NCBI GenBank assembly: GCA_947073545.1
Contig: CAMTMP010000012.1
Location: 33,574-97,573 of the forward strand
Direction: 5' to 3'
Length of the DNA: 64,000 bases
Origin: an uncultured bacterium
GTDB taxonomy: Bacteria > Bacillota > Clostridia > Lachnospirales > Lachnospiraceae
The notes beneath the pieces are model-generated. The model was given only the letters and a program-made list of their open reading frames with translations. It was not told the origin of the DNA and searched no databases. Below are positions 38,824 through 47,519 of the stretch, one piece after another; position 1 is the stretch's first letter; every line of letters begins with the position of its first letter. Both the position numbers and the translations under genes were made by a program.

Positions 38824-39714
38824 ATGTACAGGATTATAAGAGCAGAGGAACTTGCAGCGAATATCTATCTCATGGATGTGGAAGCGCCCCGCGTGGCGCG
38901 GTCCTGCCAGCCGGGACAGTTTGTCATTGTCAGAATGGATGTAGAGGGAGAGCGGATTCCTCTGACGATCTGTGATTATGACAGGGAAAAGGGAACCATC
39001 ACCATCGTATTTCAGGTGGTGGGCGCAGCTACGGAAATGATGCGCAATTTGAAAGAGGGAGACGGTTTTCAGGATTTTGTCGGGCCGCTGGGATGCCCTT
39101 CCGAGTTTGTGAACGAGGCGGTGTCCGAATTAAAAAAGAAAAAGATTCTCTTCGTGGCCGGGGGACTTGGCACGGCGCCCGTTTACCCGCAGGTAAAATG
39201 GCTGCATGAGAGAGGAATCGACGCGGATGTGATCGTAGGCGCAAAGACGAAGGATCTGCTCATTATGGAAGAAGAGATGAAGGAGGTGGCCGGAAACCTC
39301 TATATTACCACCGACGACGGCTCCTACGGCAGAAGCGGTATGGTGACGAAGGTGATCGAGGATCTGATGGAATCCGAAGGAAAATCTTACGATGTATGCG
39401 TGGCGATCGGGCCTATGATTATGATGAAATTTGTGTGCCTGACCACGAAAAAATATGAGCTGCCCACCGTTGTGAGCATGAATCCTATTATGGTGGACGG
39501 CACGGGTATGTGCGGCGCCTGCCGTCTGACCGTGGACGGGGAAGTGAAGTTTGCCTGCGTGGACGGGCCTGAGTTCGACGGACATAAAGTAGATTTCGAT
39601 CAGGCGATGAAGCGCCAGCAGATGTATAAGACGAAGGAAGGAAGAGACTTCCTGAAAGCCCAAGAGGGAGACACCCATCATGGCGGGTGCGGAAATTGCG
39701 GGAAGTCAGAGTGA
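38824..39714 (+). CDS. nfnA: NfnA-like FAD/NAD-binding subunit (NADH-ferredoxin:NADP+ oxidoreductase)
   Basis: A ferredoxin-reductase fold of the sulfide/dihydroorotate dehydrogenase type. The 2Fe-2S site is Cys230-x2-Cys233 with Cys245 (MCGACRLTV...FACVDGPEFDGH). FAD/NAD motifs include RIPLTICDYD and AGGLGTAPVYP. A Cys-rich tail GGCGNCGK closes the protein. Followed by the NfnB/GltA-like subunit 82 bp later, it should form the flavin-bifurcating NfnAB complex, linking NADH, NADPH and ferredoxin pools. Confidence 0.92.
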   Translation: MYRIIRAEELAANIYLMDVEAPRVARSCQPGQFVIVRMDVEGERIPLTICDYDREKGTITIVFQVVGAATEMMRNLKEGDGFQDFVGPLGCPSEFVNEAVSELKKKKILFVAGGLGTAPVYPQVKWLHERGIDADVIVGAKTKDLLIMEEEMKEVAGNLYITTDDGSYGRSGMVTKVIEDLMESEGKSYDVCVAIGPMIMMKFVCLTTKKYELPTVVSMNPIMVDGTGMCGACRLTVDGEVKFACVDGPEFDGHKVDFDQAMKRQQMYKTKEGRDFLKAQEGDTHHGGCGNCGKSE

Positions 39715-39796
39715 AAAGAATAGCGTGAGGTTTGTGTCCGTGCGCTGCCTGGCACAAACCCGGTTCATGTAGATGCGGCGTAGAAATGAGGAGAAA

Positions 39797-41185
39797 ATGG
39801 AAGCAGATGTATTGAAGAAAGTTCCCGTCAGGGAACAGGACGCTAAGGTTCGTGCGACGAATTTCGAGGAAGTGTGTCTCGGTTATGATAAAGAGGAAGC
39901 GATGTGCGAGGCAGCCCGCTGCATCAACTGTAAGAATGCGCAGTGTATCAAGGGATGCCCTGTCGCTATCAACATTCCCGGATTTATCGAGAAGGTGAAG
40001 GAGGGCGATATCGCCGCCGCTTATCATATAATCAGTGAATCTTCCGCCCTGCCCGCGGTCTGTGGCCGTGTGTGCCCGCAGGAGAGCCAGTGCGAGGGCA
40101 AGTGCATCCGCGGCATTAAGGGCGAGCCTGTCTCCATTGGCAAACTGGAGCGTTTTGTGGCTGACTGGGCGAGGGAGAACGGCGTGAAGCCGGAAGGCGC
40201 ATCGGAAAAGAAAGGCAAGAAGGTAGCCGTCATCGGTTCCGGCCCTGCAGGATTGACCTGCGCAGGGGATCTGGCTAAGATGGGCTATGTGGTGACGATT
40301 TTTGAGGCGCTCCATGAGCCCGGCGGCGTGCTTGTTTACGGTATTCCGGAGTTTCGGCTGCCCAAGCAGGACGTGGTGGCAAAGGAGATCGAGAATGTAA
40401 AGAGTCTCGGCGTGAAGATAGAGACCAATGTGGTGGTGGGAAAATCAGTCACCATTGATGAGCTGATGGAGGATGAAGGATTCGACGCCGTGTTTATCGG
40501 TTCCGGCGCGGGTCTTCCGAAATTTATGGGAATTCCCGGAGAGCAGGCGCTCGGCGTGTTCTCCGCCAACGAGTATCTGACCAGAAGCAACTTGATGAAA
40601 GCCTTTGACGAGACGTCCAACACACCCATTATGCGAGGTAAGAAAGTAGCCGTTGTGGGCGGAGGCAATGTGGCGATGGATGCCGCGAGAACGGCCCTTC
40701 GTCTCGGTGCGGAAGTGCATATCGTATACCGCAGGAGCGAAGAAGAACTGCCCGCCCGTGTGGAGGAGGTACACCACGCGAAAGAGGAAGGCATCATCTT
40801 TGACCTTCTGACCAACCCGACAGAAATTGTTGCGGATGAGAACGGCTGGGTGTCCGGCATGAAGTGCGTGCGCATGGAGCTTGGCGAGCCTGACGCTTCC
40901 GGCAGACGCCGTCCGGTAGTGATCGAGGGTTCGGAGTTTCTGATGGAAGTGGATACGGTGATCATGTCTCTTGGCACTTCTCCGAATCCGTTGATTTCTT
41001 CTACCACAAAAGGACTTGAAGTCAATAAGTACAAGTGCATCGTGGCCGAGGAGGATTTCGGCGCGACGACGAAAGAGGGCGTCTATGCGGGCGGAGATGC
41101 GGTGACGGGAGCTGCCACCGTGATTCTTGCAATGGGAGCCGGAAAGGCTGCCGCGAAGGGGATCGACGAGTACCTCTCCAAATAA
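39797..41185 (+). CDS. nfnB: NfnB / GltA-like NADP-binding iron-sulfur flavoprotein
   Basis: Partner of NfnA; often annotated as homotetrameric NADPH glutamate synthase. N-terminal iron-sulfur cysteines are Cys42, 45, 50 and 54 (CINCKNAQCIKGCP), followed by VCGRVCPQESQCEGKC. An FAD Rossmann motif (VIGSGPAGLTCAGD) and an NADP motif (VVGGGNVAMDAAR) follow. ATG 39797 has GAGGAG 3 bp upstream; ATG 39773 is an alternative adding 8 residues. Bifurcation is inferred from the pair with nfnA. Confidence 0.92.
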   Translation: MEADVLKKVPVREQDAKVRATNFEEVCLGYDKEEAMCEAARCINCKNAQCIKGCPVAINIPGFIEKVKEGDIAAAYHIISESSALPAVCGRVCPQESQCEGKCIRGIKGEPVSIGKLERFVADWARENGVKPEGASEKKGKKVAVIGSGPAGLTCAGDLAKMGYVVTIFEALHEPGGVLVYGIPEFRLPKQDVVAKEIENVKSLGVKIETNVVVGKSVTIDELMEDEGFDAVFIGSGAGLPKFMGIPGEQALGVFSANEYLTRSNLMKAFDETSNTPIMRGKKVAVVGGGNVAMDAARTALRLGAEVHIVYRRSEEELPARVEEVHHAKEEGIIFDLLTNPTEIVADENGWVSGMKCVRMELGEPDASGRRRPVVIEGSEFLMEVDTVIMSLGTSPNPLISSTTKGLEVNKYKCIVAEEDFGATTKEGVYAGGDAVTGAATVILAMGAGKAAAKGIDEYLSK

Positions 41186-41200
41186 GACATGACAACGAAG

Positions 41201-41229
41201 ATCTGCCTGCCGGAAAGCGGCGGGCAGAT
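41201..41229 (+). terminator. Hairpin after nfnB, T-poor
   Basis: ATCTGCCTGCCG (41201-41212) pairs with CGGCGGGCAGAT (41218-41229), with one G-U pair. No long T-run follows. Confidence 0.5.
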
Positions 41230-41267
41230 TTAAAAAATGGAAGGAGAATGCGCAGCGTTCTCTGAAT

Positions 41268-41292
41268 CGTCGCTGTGAAGCGACGTTTTTTT
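41268..41292 (+). terminator. Rho-independent terminator
   Basis: CGTCGC (41268-41273), loop TGTGAA, GCGACG (41280-41285), then seven T. Confidence 0.85.
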
Positions 41293-41311
41293 CTAAGAAT
41301 TTCTTAATAAT

Positions 41312-41340
41312 TTGCGGTACAGATTCTTTAAAAGTATGCT
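41312..41340 (+). promoter_or_regulatory. Candidate promoter of the MORN-like membrane protein
   Basis: TTGCGG (41312-41317), 17-bp spacer, TATGCT (41335-41340). Confidence 0.55.
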
Positions 41341-41363
41341 TTATGATGGAAGTCAGGATACGA

Positions 41364-41410
41364 AAACAATTGTAACAGTAAAGTCGAAGGATGAACCGTT
41401 ACAAACAATC
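41364..41410. repeat. Small palindromic element, copy B (31 bp), 7/8 flank duplication
   Basis: GTAACAGT...CCGTTAC at 41372-41402, with flanks AAACAATT and AAACAATC (7 of 8 identical). The same length and plan as the 31-bp unit at 38701-38731. Confidence 0.65.
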
Positions 41411-41438
41411 TGCCAGGATAGAAAGGTGTGAAACATTT

Positions 41439-42506
41439 ATGAAATTGACTGATCCGGACAAAGGTAAAAATTGGGAAGAGGAGCAGGATGGCGCGGAGAA
41501 CTTACTGCAGAAAGCCTTGACGACGAAAGTGCTTTTGGGGGTGATTGCCGTTCTTTTGATTCTTATTCTGGTTCTGCTCACAGTCGTAGTCAGTAACAGA
41601 CGAAGCAGCGGGGACAAGACGGATCAGGATCTCCAGCAGAGCATTACGGATTATGCGAAGGAACAGCAGGAGTTGGAAGAGCAGGTTCTTGAGGAAAAGG
41701 AGGACAAGCCTGCCGTGGAAGAACCGGCGGCCGACGAGGAAGAAGAGGACGAGGAAGAGGAGGAGACGGAGGAAGAACCGGCTTCCACAGATAATGAGAA
41801 AACGGCCGTTGTGGTAGACATAGAGGATGAAAACGATGAAGCGTACACGAAGGAATATATTTTGAAGGAGGCGTATCCTTTCTTTGCGGACAACAATCAG
41901 GATGCCATCTGGGATCTGGCTCATTTAAAACGCTATGTGAAACTCTCCAAGGGTCTTGAGGGTACCGGGGAATATTATTATCAGGGCGACGTGGACAGCG
42001 AGGGAAAGCCGCACGGCACGGGCCTTGCCATCTATGAAAAGAACAGCTATTATTTCGGTGAGTGGAGCAATGGGGCGAGAAGCGGCAAAGGCACATGGTT
42101 CCGGTTTTACATTAACCAAAAAAATAAGTATAACGCTAAGGGCATCTATATGTCCCACAGCTATTCCGGGGAATGGGCGGACGATCTGCCAAACGGCGCG
42201 GGCGCGGAGCACTACGATGTGGATATCTCCAAACTTGCCCCCACGCAGGGACGGATTTTACAAAATGTGGTCGGCCCGTTTAAGAACGGTCTTTACAATG
42301 GGGATATGTACGCCAATACCGTGGACTATACCGGCAATGTACAGGAGTGGGACGGCATCGCGAAGGAAGGCGTGTTTACGCTGTGGCGGGATATGAGCGC
42401 CATTGGTGAGTGCGCCGTGTGGCGTTATATGGATGACCATTCCGTCTGTCTGGACATAGATAAATCGGAAAACAAGAATCAGGGTATTCGGGAACTCTTA
42501 AAGTAG
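41439..42506 (+). CDS. Single-pass membrane protein with acidic linker and MORN-like repeats
   Basis: Start ATG 41439 (GAAAGGTG upstream); the earlier ATG 41391 lies inside the palindromic repeat. One membrane segment at about 33-53 follows a short cytoplasmic end. Then a Glu/Asp-rich stretch at about 78-120. The extracellular part has MORN-like units (YYYQGDVDSEGKPHGTG, YYFGEWSNGARSGKG, YSGEWADDLPNGAG) at about 185-265. No catalytic motif recognised. Function unknown; wall or membrane interaction is possible. Confidence 0.75.
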   Translation: MKLTDPDKGKNWEEEQDGAENLLQKALTTKVLLGVIAVLLILILVLLTVVVSNRRSSGDKTDQDLQQSITDYAKEQQELEEQVLEEKEDKPAVEEPAADEEEEDEEEEETEEEPASTDNEKTAVVVDIEDENDEAYTKEYILKEAYPFFADNNQDAIWDLAHLKRYVKLSKGLEGTGEYYYQGDVDSEGKPHGTGLAIYEKNSYYFGEWSNGARSGKGTWFRFYINQKNKYNAKGIYMSHSYSGEWADDLPNGAGAEHYDVDISKLAPTQGRILQNVVGPFKNGLYNGDMYANTVDYTGNVQEWDGIAKEGVFTLWRDMSAIGECAVWRYMDDHSVCLDIDKSENKNQGIRELLK

Positions 42507-42535
42507 TTGCAATTTGTATAAAAGGATAATAAAAT
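42507..42535 (+). promoter_or_regulatory. Promoter upstream of the membrane protein-rlmH pair
   Basis: TTGCAA (42507-42512), 17-bp spacer, TAAAAT (42530-42535). Confidence 0.6.
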
Positions 42536-42598
42536 AGAACCGTACGGATGTTTTTGTGTGCAGAATTTCCAATTCGTAAGATAAGGAGGGTGTGGTTT

Positions 42599-43105
42599 AT
42601 GCCCCAATATCAGAGCAGCGAAGCAAAGGCGGAGGACAACCGTTCTTCCGCGTACACACTTCTGGCAGTAGGCGGCGTCGGTTTCATTGTGGTATTGCTG
42701 ATTTTCTTTAACGTGATACCGGTCTATCGGAATGCGGGCATCACCAAGTATTTGGTATGTGGTGTTATGGGCGCGATGTTTGTGCTCTTTATCGTGTTCG
42801 GCATCGTGTCTATGCGGGATTCCAAGACGTTGATGGTGAAAGCGAAATCGGAAAATTCCCTGCGCTCGGAAATGGCCAGATGGTGTCAGGAGAATCTGGA
42901 TCTCGCAGCGATCGATGTGGAAATTCTGGATGAGGGGGAGACGCTTGTGGCGCTCTCGGATGCGGAAAGATATTACAGACGCACGGAACGCATACGGGCG
43001 GCTATCAACGATAAGTTTATGAATCTGGATGAGGCGTTCATGGACGATTTTGTGGACGGATATTATCAGGAAATGTATGAAAATAACAGTGATTACGGTG
43101 GGTAA
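42599..43105 (+). CDS. Small membrane protein, two transmembrane segments
   Basis: Start ATG 42599, with AAGGAGGG upstream; the frame could run from 42548 but the ribosome site points here. About 168 residues with membrane segments at about 21-40 and 50-70, then a helical cytoplasmic domain to the end. Not recognised. It overlaps rlmH by 29 bp, so the two are translationally linked. Confidence 0.75.
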   Translation: MPQYQSSEAKAEDNRSSAYTLLAVGGVGFIVVLLIFFNVIPVYRNAGITKYLVCGVMGAMFVLFIVFGIVSMRDSKTLMVKAKSENSLRSEMARWCQENLDLAAIDVEILDEGETLVALSDAERYYRRTERIRAAINDKFMNLDEAFMDDFVDGYYQEMYENNSDYGG

Positions 43106-43556
43106 ACTGAAAGAAAAGTTTTTCCGCGAGGCGGTGTCCGAGTATGAGAAACGGCTGGGACGCTACTGCAGGCTGGAGATCCGCGAGACTGCCGATGAAA
43201 AGACGCCGGACGGCGCTTCTGAAACGGAGCGGGAACAGATTCTACAGAAGGAAGGGGCGCGCATTGCAAAATTTTTGCCGGATAGCGCCTATGTGGTGAC
43301 GCTGGAGATCGAAGGGCGCAAATTTACTTCTGAGGCTTTTGCGGGAGAGATCGAGCGGCTGGGTGTAAACGGTGTGGGGCACATCGTTTTCGTGATCGGC
43401 GGCTCACTTGGTTTACATAACACGATAAAGAAACGAGCTGATCTGGCGGTCAGCTTCTCGGACATGACATTCCCGCACCAGTTGATGCGGGTTGTTTTGT
43501 TGGAACAAATTTACCGGGCGTTTCGGATTATAAACGGAGAACCCTATCATAAATAG
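43077..43556 (+). CDS. rlmH: 23S rRNA (pseudouridine1915-N3)-methyltransferase RlmH
   Basis: A SPOUT methyltransferase that methylates pseudouridine 1915 in helix 69. It begins MKITVITVGKLKEK, has the SAM knot region FVIGGSLGLH and FSDMTFPHQLMR, and ends in the conserved GEPYHK. The 159-residue length matches the family exactly. The start lies inside the upstream gene; the longer frame from 43029 is rejected. Confidence 0.97.
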   Translation: MKITVITVGKLKEKFFREAVSEYEKRLGRYCRLEIRETADEKTPDGASETEREQILQKEGARIAKFLPDSAYVVTLEIEGRKFTSEAFAGEIERLGVNGVGHIVFVIGGSLGLHNTIKKRADLAVSFSDMTFPHQLMRVVLLEQIYRAFRIINGEPYHK

Positions 43557-43564
43557 GGTGAAAA

Positions 43565-43649
43565 GAAGTTCTAGCCGCTCACAGCAGAGGCTGTTCCGCG
43601 GAGAACTTCTATGTTTCATCCAAGAGAATGCCCCAATACGGGCATTCTC
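43565..43649 (+). other. Two tandem hairpins between rlmH and yqfC
   Basis: Hairpin 1: GAAGTTCT pairs with AGAACTTC (43565-43609) with nested CCGC/GCGG and CAGC/GCTG. Hairpin 2: GAGAATGCCC (43624-43633) pairs perfectly with GGGCATTCTC (43640-43649). Neither has a T-run. Could be an RNA element or processing signal. Confidence 0.55.
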
Positions 43650-43704
43650 CGCAGACTACGGCATTTATGGGAATGAATCTACAATTGAGTTCATATAGTG
43701 TAAC

Positions 43705-44004
43705 ATGAGAAGAGAGAACAGACGCCAACCATTTTCGCCGTTTACCAAGTCAAAGGAACTGATTGTGGAATCGCTGAAACTGCCGAAGGATACCATGCTG
43801 GGGGCAGCCATTGTCACGATCACAGGCAATCGGGAGGCTTTTATCGAAAATTATAAGGGAATTTTGGAATATACGACAGAGTCTATTGTGCTGCAGGGCA
43901 AGAACGCCAAGATTTGTTTTGAGGGAAGCGGCCTGTCCATAGACTACTACACCAATGAAGACATGAAAATCAGCGGAAAGATCGACGCGCTCCGTTATAT
44001 CTGA
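43705..44004 (+). CDS. yqfC: Sporulation protein YqfC
   Basis: YabP/YqfC family: small protein with IVTITGNREAFIENYKGILEY, matching YqfC's core. The mother-cell role in B. subtilis pairs it with YqfD, the next gene here. No ribosome-binding site is visible before ATG 43705; CATATAGT at 43692-43699 resembles a sporulation -10 but would put the transcript start at the ATG. Confidence 0.88.
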   Translation: MRRENRRQPFSPFTKSKELIVESLKLPKDTMLGAAIVTITGNREAFIENYKGILEYTTESIVLQGKNAKICFEGSGLSIDYYTNEDMKISGKIDALRYI

Positions 44005-44026
44005 GTGCGCGTGCAGGGGAAGGTCT

Positions 44027-45277
44027 ATGCTTCATTGGATACAGTATTTAAGAGGATATGTGGCCATTAAGGTGTGGGGCTATTCTGTGGAGCGTCTTTT
44101 GAATCTTTGCGGCAATCATGACGTTTTGGTCTGGGATATCGAGGATCACGGCGATTACCATACCATGCATATCAGTATAGCGGGCTTTTTTGCCCTGAAG
44201 CCTCTCCTGAAAAAAACCGGGACGAGGGCGGCTGTTATGGGCAAATACGGCCTGCCTTTTTTTGTTTCGAAAATGTGGAAAAGAAAACTGTTTGTGGCCG
44301 GGCTTTTCGGCTGCATTTTCTTCTGGTGTCTGGCATCCCGTTTTATCTGGGATATTCAGATTGAGGGGAATTTTGCCCTGACGGAAGATGTGCTGATGGA
44401 TTATCTGGAGGAGCAGGGTGTACATACCGCCATGAAAAAGAGCGGGCTGGATATCGGGGCTCTTGAACAGAAACTCAGGGAGGACTATGATCTGATTACA
44501 TGGACTTCCGTGCAGCTTCGTGGAACCACGCTTTTGATTCATATCAAGGAGAATGATATGCCGGTCTACGATAACCGGGATAAGGCGGAAACGAACAGGG
44601 GCATGGATCTGGTAGCGGAAAAGGATGGCGTGGTGACTTATATCATCACCAGAAGCGGTGTGCCGCTTGTGGCATGCGGGGACAGTGTGGAAAAAGGAGA
44701 CGTGCTGGTGAGCGGCGCGGTTCCCGTCTACAACGAGGACACCACGGTGCGCAGATACCAGTATGTGGAGGCGGACGCGGATATTACGTTAAGTTATGGG
44801 CGGAATCTCTCACTGGAGGAAGAGGTCGCTTACGACGAGAAATGTTATACGGGGGAGAGTATTGAAATTCCGGTGGCAGGAACGGGGGAAAAGGAGATCG
44901 CGTTCCGATTCCGCAAGGTTCCCTACGAATTTTACGATACGAGCGAGGAGAAAAAGCAGGTGCAGCTTTTGGATCACCTGTATCTGCCTCTGTATTACGG
45001 GAAAAGAACGGTGCAGGAATATGAAATCGTGTCGAAAACGCACACGGAAGAGGAAATGAAAACGCTTTTGCAGGAACGGTTTAGAAAAATTATCTCAACT
45101 TTAAATGAAAAAGGGGTACAAATTGCAGAAAAAAATGTTACAATAAAAAAGAATGAAAAAAAATGGGTGCTGCGCGCCCATATGCAGCTTGAAGAATCAG
45201 CGGTGAAGCTGACGCCGACGGCCGTAACGGAGCCTGTGACAGATTCCGATCAGGAGCAGGAGACACAGACGGAGTGA
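44027..45277 (+). CDS. yqfD: Sporulation protein YqfD
   Basis: Membrane protein needed for mother-cell sporulation steps (SpoIV-type in related species). One membrane segment lies at about 86-106 (KLFVAGLFGCIFFWCL), with a large extracytoplasmic domain of repeated beta structure (WDIQIEGN, DLITWTSVQLRG, VVTYIITRSGVP). Length 416 is normal. GGGGAAGG precedes the ATG. Ser/Thr/Glu-rich C-terminal tail. Confidence 0.93.
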   Translation: MLHWIQYLRGYVAIKVWGYSVERLLNLCGNHDVLVWDIEDHGDYHTMHISIAGFFALKPLLKKTGTRAAVMGKYGLPFFVSKMWKRKLFVAGLFGCIFFWCLASRFIWDIQIEGNFALTEDVLMDYLEEQGVHTAMKKSGLDIGALEQKLREDYDLITWTSVQLRGTTLLIHIKENDMPVYDNRDKAETNRGMDLVAEKDGVVTYIITRSGVPLVACGDSVEKGDVLVSGAVPVYNEDTTVRRYQYVEADADITLSYGRNLSLEEEVAYDEKCYTGESIEIPVAGTGEKEIAFRFRKVPYEFYDTSEEKKQVQLLDHLYLPLYYGKRTVQEYEIVSKTHTEEEMKTLLQERFRKIISTLNEKGVQIAEKNVTIKKNEKKWVLRAHMQLEESAVKLTPTAVTEPVTDSDQEQETQTE

Positions 45278-45304
45278 TCAGGCTGTCGTTTTGAAAGGCG
45301 GAGA

Positions 45305-46315
45305 ATGGACGCGTTTACAGTCAGAATAGATGTGCCGGTGGAGCACATGCGGAATCTTTTTGGGGAGTTTGACTCCCATATCAAAAGAATTGAAAAAGAT
45401 TTGAACGTGATGATCGTAGACAGAGACGGCGCGGTTCGGATATCCGGGGAGCGGGAAGCGGCGGACAGGGCGGCCCGGATTGTAAACGAGCTGCTTGCCC
45501 TGTCAAAAAGAGGCACGATTTTGGAGGAACAGAACGTGGATTATGCCATTGAGCTAGGTAAGGAGCATAAGGAGGACATGCTGCTTGCCATGGACAGCGA
45601 TTGTATCTGTCATACCGTTAGCGGTAAGCCGATTAAGCCAAAGACTTTGGGACAGAAACGGTATGTGGACGCCATGCGGGACCATATGATTGTATTTGGG
45701 GTCGGTCCTGCGGGTACGGGCAAGACGTATCTGGCGATGGCGATGGCGGTGACCGCCTTTAAAAATAACGAGGTGAGCCGCATTATCCTGACCAGGCCCG
45801 CCATCGAAGCGGGAGAGAAGCTCGGCTTTCTTCCCGGCGACCTGCAAAGCAAGGTAGACCCCTATCTGCGGCCGCTTTACGACGCACTGTATCAGATCAT
45901 GGGGGCAGAGAGTTTTGCGAGGAATATGGAAAAAGGGCTGATTGAGGTGGCGCCTCTTGCATATATGCGCGGACGGACGCTGGATAACGCCTATATCATT
46001 CTGGATGAGGCGCAGAACACGACGCCGGCGCAGATGAAAATGTTTCTGACAAGAATTGGATTCGGCTCGAAAGTGGTGGTTACGGGTGATGCTTCACAGA
46101 AAGATCTTTCGCCGGATATGAAATCCGGACTTGACGTGGCGGTGAAGGTGCTCTCAAAAATCGACGATATTTCCTTTTGCAGCTTGAGCAGTAAGGATGT
46201 GGTCAGACATCCGCTTGTACAGAGGATCGTGAAGGCCTACGACGATTACGAAGCAAAAGAGAAACGGCGCAGTGAGCAAAAATCAGGGAACAGGAATTAC
46301 AGGCGTGGAAAATAA
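45305..46315 (+). CDS. phoH: PhoH family ATPase
   Basis: PhoH-like ATPase with Walker A GPAGTGKT (134-141) and Walker B AYIILDEAQNTT; a KH-like N-terminal region (about 1-65) precedes it. Family members bind nucleotide and act in RNA metabolism or phosphate stress. Its place between yqfD and the HD-domain gene and ybeY repeats the Bacillus order, supporting a role with YbeY in rRNA or ribosome maturation. Confidence 0.93.
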   Translation: MDAFTVRIDVPVEHMRNLFGEFDSHIKRIEKDLNVMIVDRDGAVRISGEREAADRAARIVNELLALSKRGTILEEQNVDYAIELGKEHKEDMLLAMDSDCICHTVSGKPIKPKTLGQKRYVDAMRDHMIVFGVGPAGTGKTYLAMAMAVTAFKNNEVSRIILTRPAIEAGEKLGFLPGDLQSKVDPYLRPLYDALYQIMGAESFARNMEKGLIEVAPLAYMRGRTLDNAYIILDEAQNTTPAQMKMFLTRIGFGSKVVVTGDASQKDLSPDMKSGLDVAVKVLSKIDDISFCSLSSKDVVRHPLVQRIVKAYDDYEAKEKRRSEQKSGNRNYRRGK

Positions 46316-47519
46316 TATCAATCTTCAAAATAACAGCAATATCATTAAGAGAATCGTGATTTTTATGTTTATGTTTGCTCTGGCAGGCGTAATTACATGG
46401 CTTGGCAGCATGTTTTACCATAACCAGACAGATATGATGATACGAAATGTCGTTATGGTTCTGGCGGGGACGGGAATCACTATTTTTTCTTATGTCCTTG
46501 GCGAGTCTGCCGGGTTTTTCGTCTATCGCAATGAGGGTCGGTACGGGAGATTTGCCCTCATTTATCTGGGCTGTCTTGTGGCGTCGGTGTTTCTGCCTTT
46601 CCTCCCGGTTACGGGGTGGCCGTATCTGGTGTTTTTTGTGCTGCTTGGCGTTTTTTCAAACGGCATGACAGGACTTGTGGCAGGAAGTCTGTGTCTGCTT
46701 CTCTCCGTGAATTTTGCGGGGTGTGATTATGCTATTTTCTGGCTCTATTTTATCAGCGGCATGGCCGGGATACTGGTATTTGCCACGTTGGACGAAGAGT
46801 TTCTTGTGGGGATTCCGATGTTGATTTCCCTGCTGGTTCTTGCCTTAAGCCTGACGGCGAACGTGATCCTGTTTGCGAAGGAGCGGCTCTCCATCGCTCA
46901 GTTTATGATACCGGGCATCAATCTGATGGTATGTTGTATTCTGCTTTTGGTCAGCCTGAAGATGGTCAGTTCCATGGTAATCCACAGGTACCGGGACAGA
47001 TATATGGAGATCAATGATCCGGAGTGCCCGCTGCTCGTGCAGCTTAAGGAGCTTTCCAAGGAGGAGTATTACCACGCGATTCACACGGCCTATCTGGGAG
47101 ATAAGGTGGCAAGAAGCCTCGGCATAGACGACGCTGCGGTGAAAGCATGCGGGTACTACCACAGAATCGGAAAACTTACCGGAGAAAACACGTGGGAAAA
47201 TGTGTCCGCGATCTGCGATAAATACCATTTCCCGCCGAAGACAAAGCAGATTTTAAAGGAGTATGTGGACCCTGATGTAAAGATTGTCTCAAAGGAGACG
47301 ATTGTCGTTTTGCTTGCGGATTGTATCGTGTCGTCCATCCTTTATCTGTTTGCCAAAGATCCGAAGGCGGAACTGGATTACGAGCAGTTGATCGACACAG
47401 TGTTCAAAAAGAAGTTTGAAACGGACGAGCTTTGGGGAAATGAGATTTCATTAGGGCAGATATGTGAAATGAAGAAAATATTTATCAAGGAGAAGCTATA
47501 CTATGACTTCTTACGTTGA
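46272..47519 (+). CDS. Membrane protein with degenerate HD domain, PgpH-like
   Basis: It sits where other Firmicutes have pgpH/yqfF, a c-di-AMP phosphodiesterase. Seven or eight membrane segments cover about 26-236, then an HD-like domain. The aligned core reads YYHRIGK (His297-Arg298), where PgpH has HDIGK; His268 and Asp350 remain, but the later HH motif is absent. The large 7TMR-HDED extracellular domain is also missing, so the protein is short. Probably catalytically dead or altered. GTG 46272 overlaps phoH by 44 bp; a later GTG at 46305 is possible. Confidence 0.8.
   Translation: MSKNQGTGITGVENNINLQNNSNIIKRIVIFMFMFALAGVITWLGSMFYHNQTDMMIRNVVMVLAGTGITIFSYVLGESAGFFVYRNEGRYGRFALIYLGCLVASVFLPFLPVTGWPYLVFFVLLGVFSNGMTGLVAGSLCLLLSVNFAGCDYAIFWLYFISGMAGILVFATLDEEFLVGIPMLISLLVLALSLTANVILFAKERLSIAQFMIPGINLMVCCILLLVSLKMVSSMVIHRYRDRYMEINDPECPLLVQLKELSKEEYYHAIHTAYLGDKVARSLGIDDAAVKACGYYHRIGKLTGENTWENVSAICDKYHFPPKTKQILKEYVDPDVKIVSKETIVVLLADCIVSSILYLFAKDPKAELDYEQLIDTVFKKKFETDELWGNEISLGQICEMKKIFIKEKLYYDFLR

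Noticed and set aside
43029..43556. Extended RlmH start
   Set aside because: RlmH family proteins begin MKITVITVGK at 43077 and are ~159 residues.
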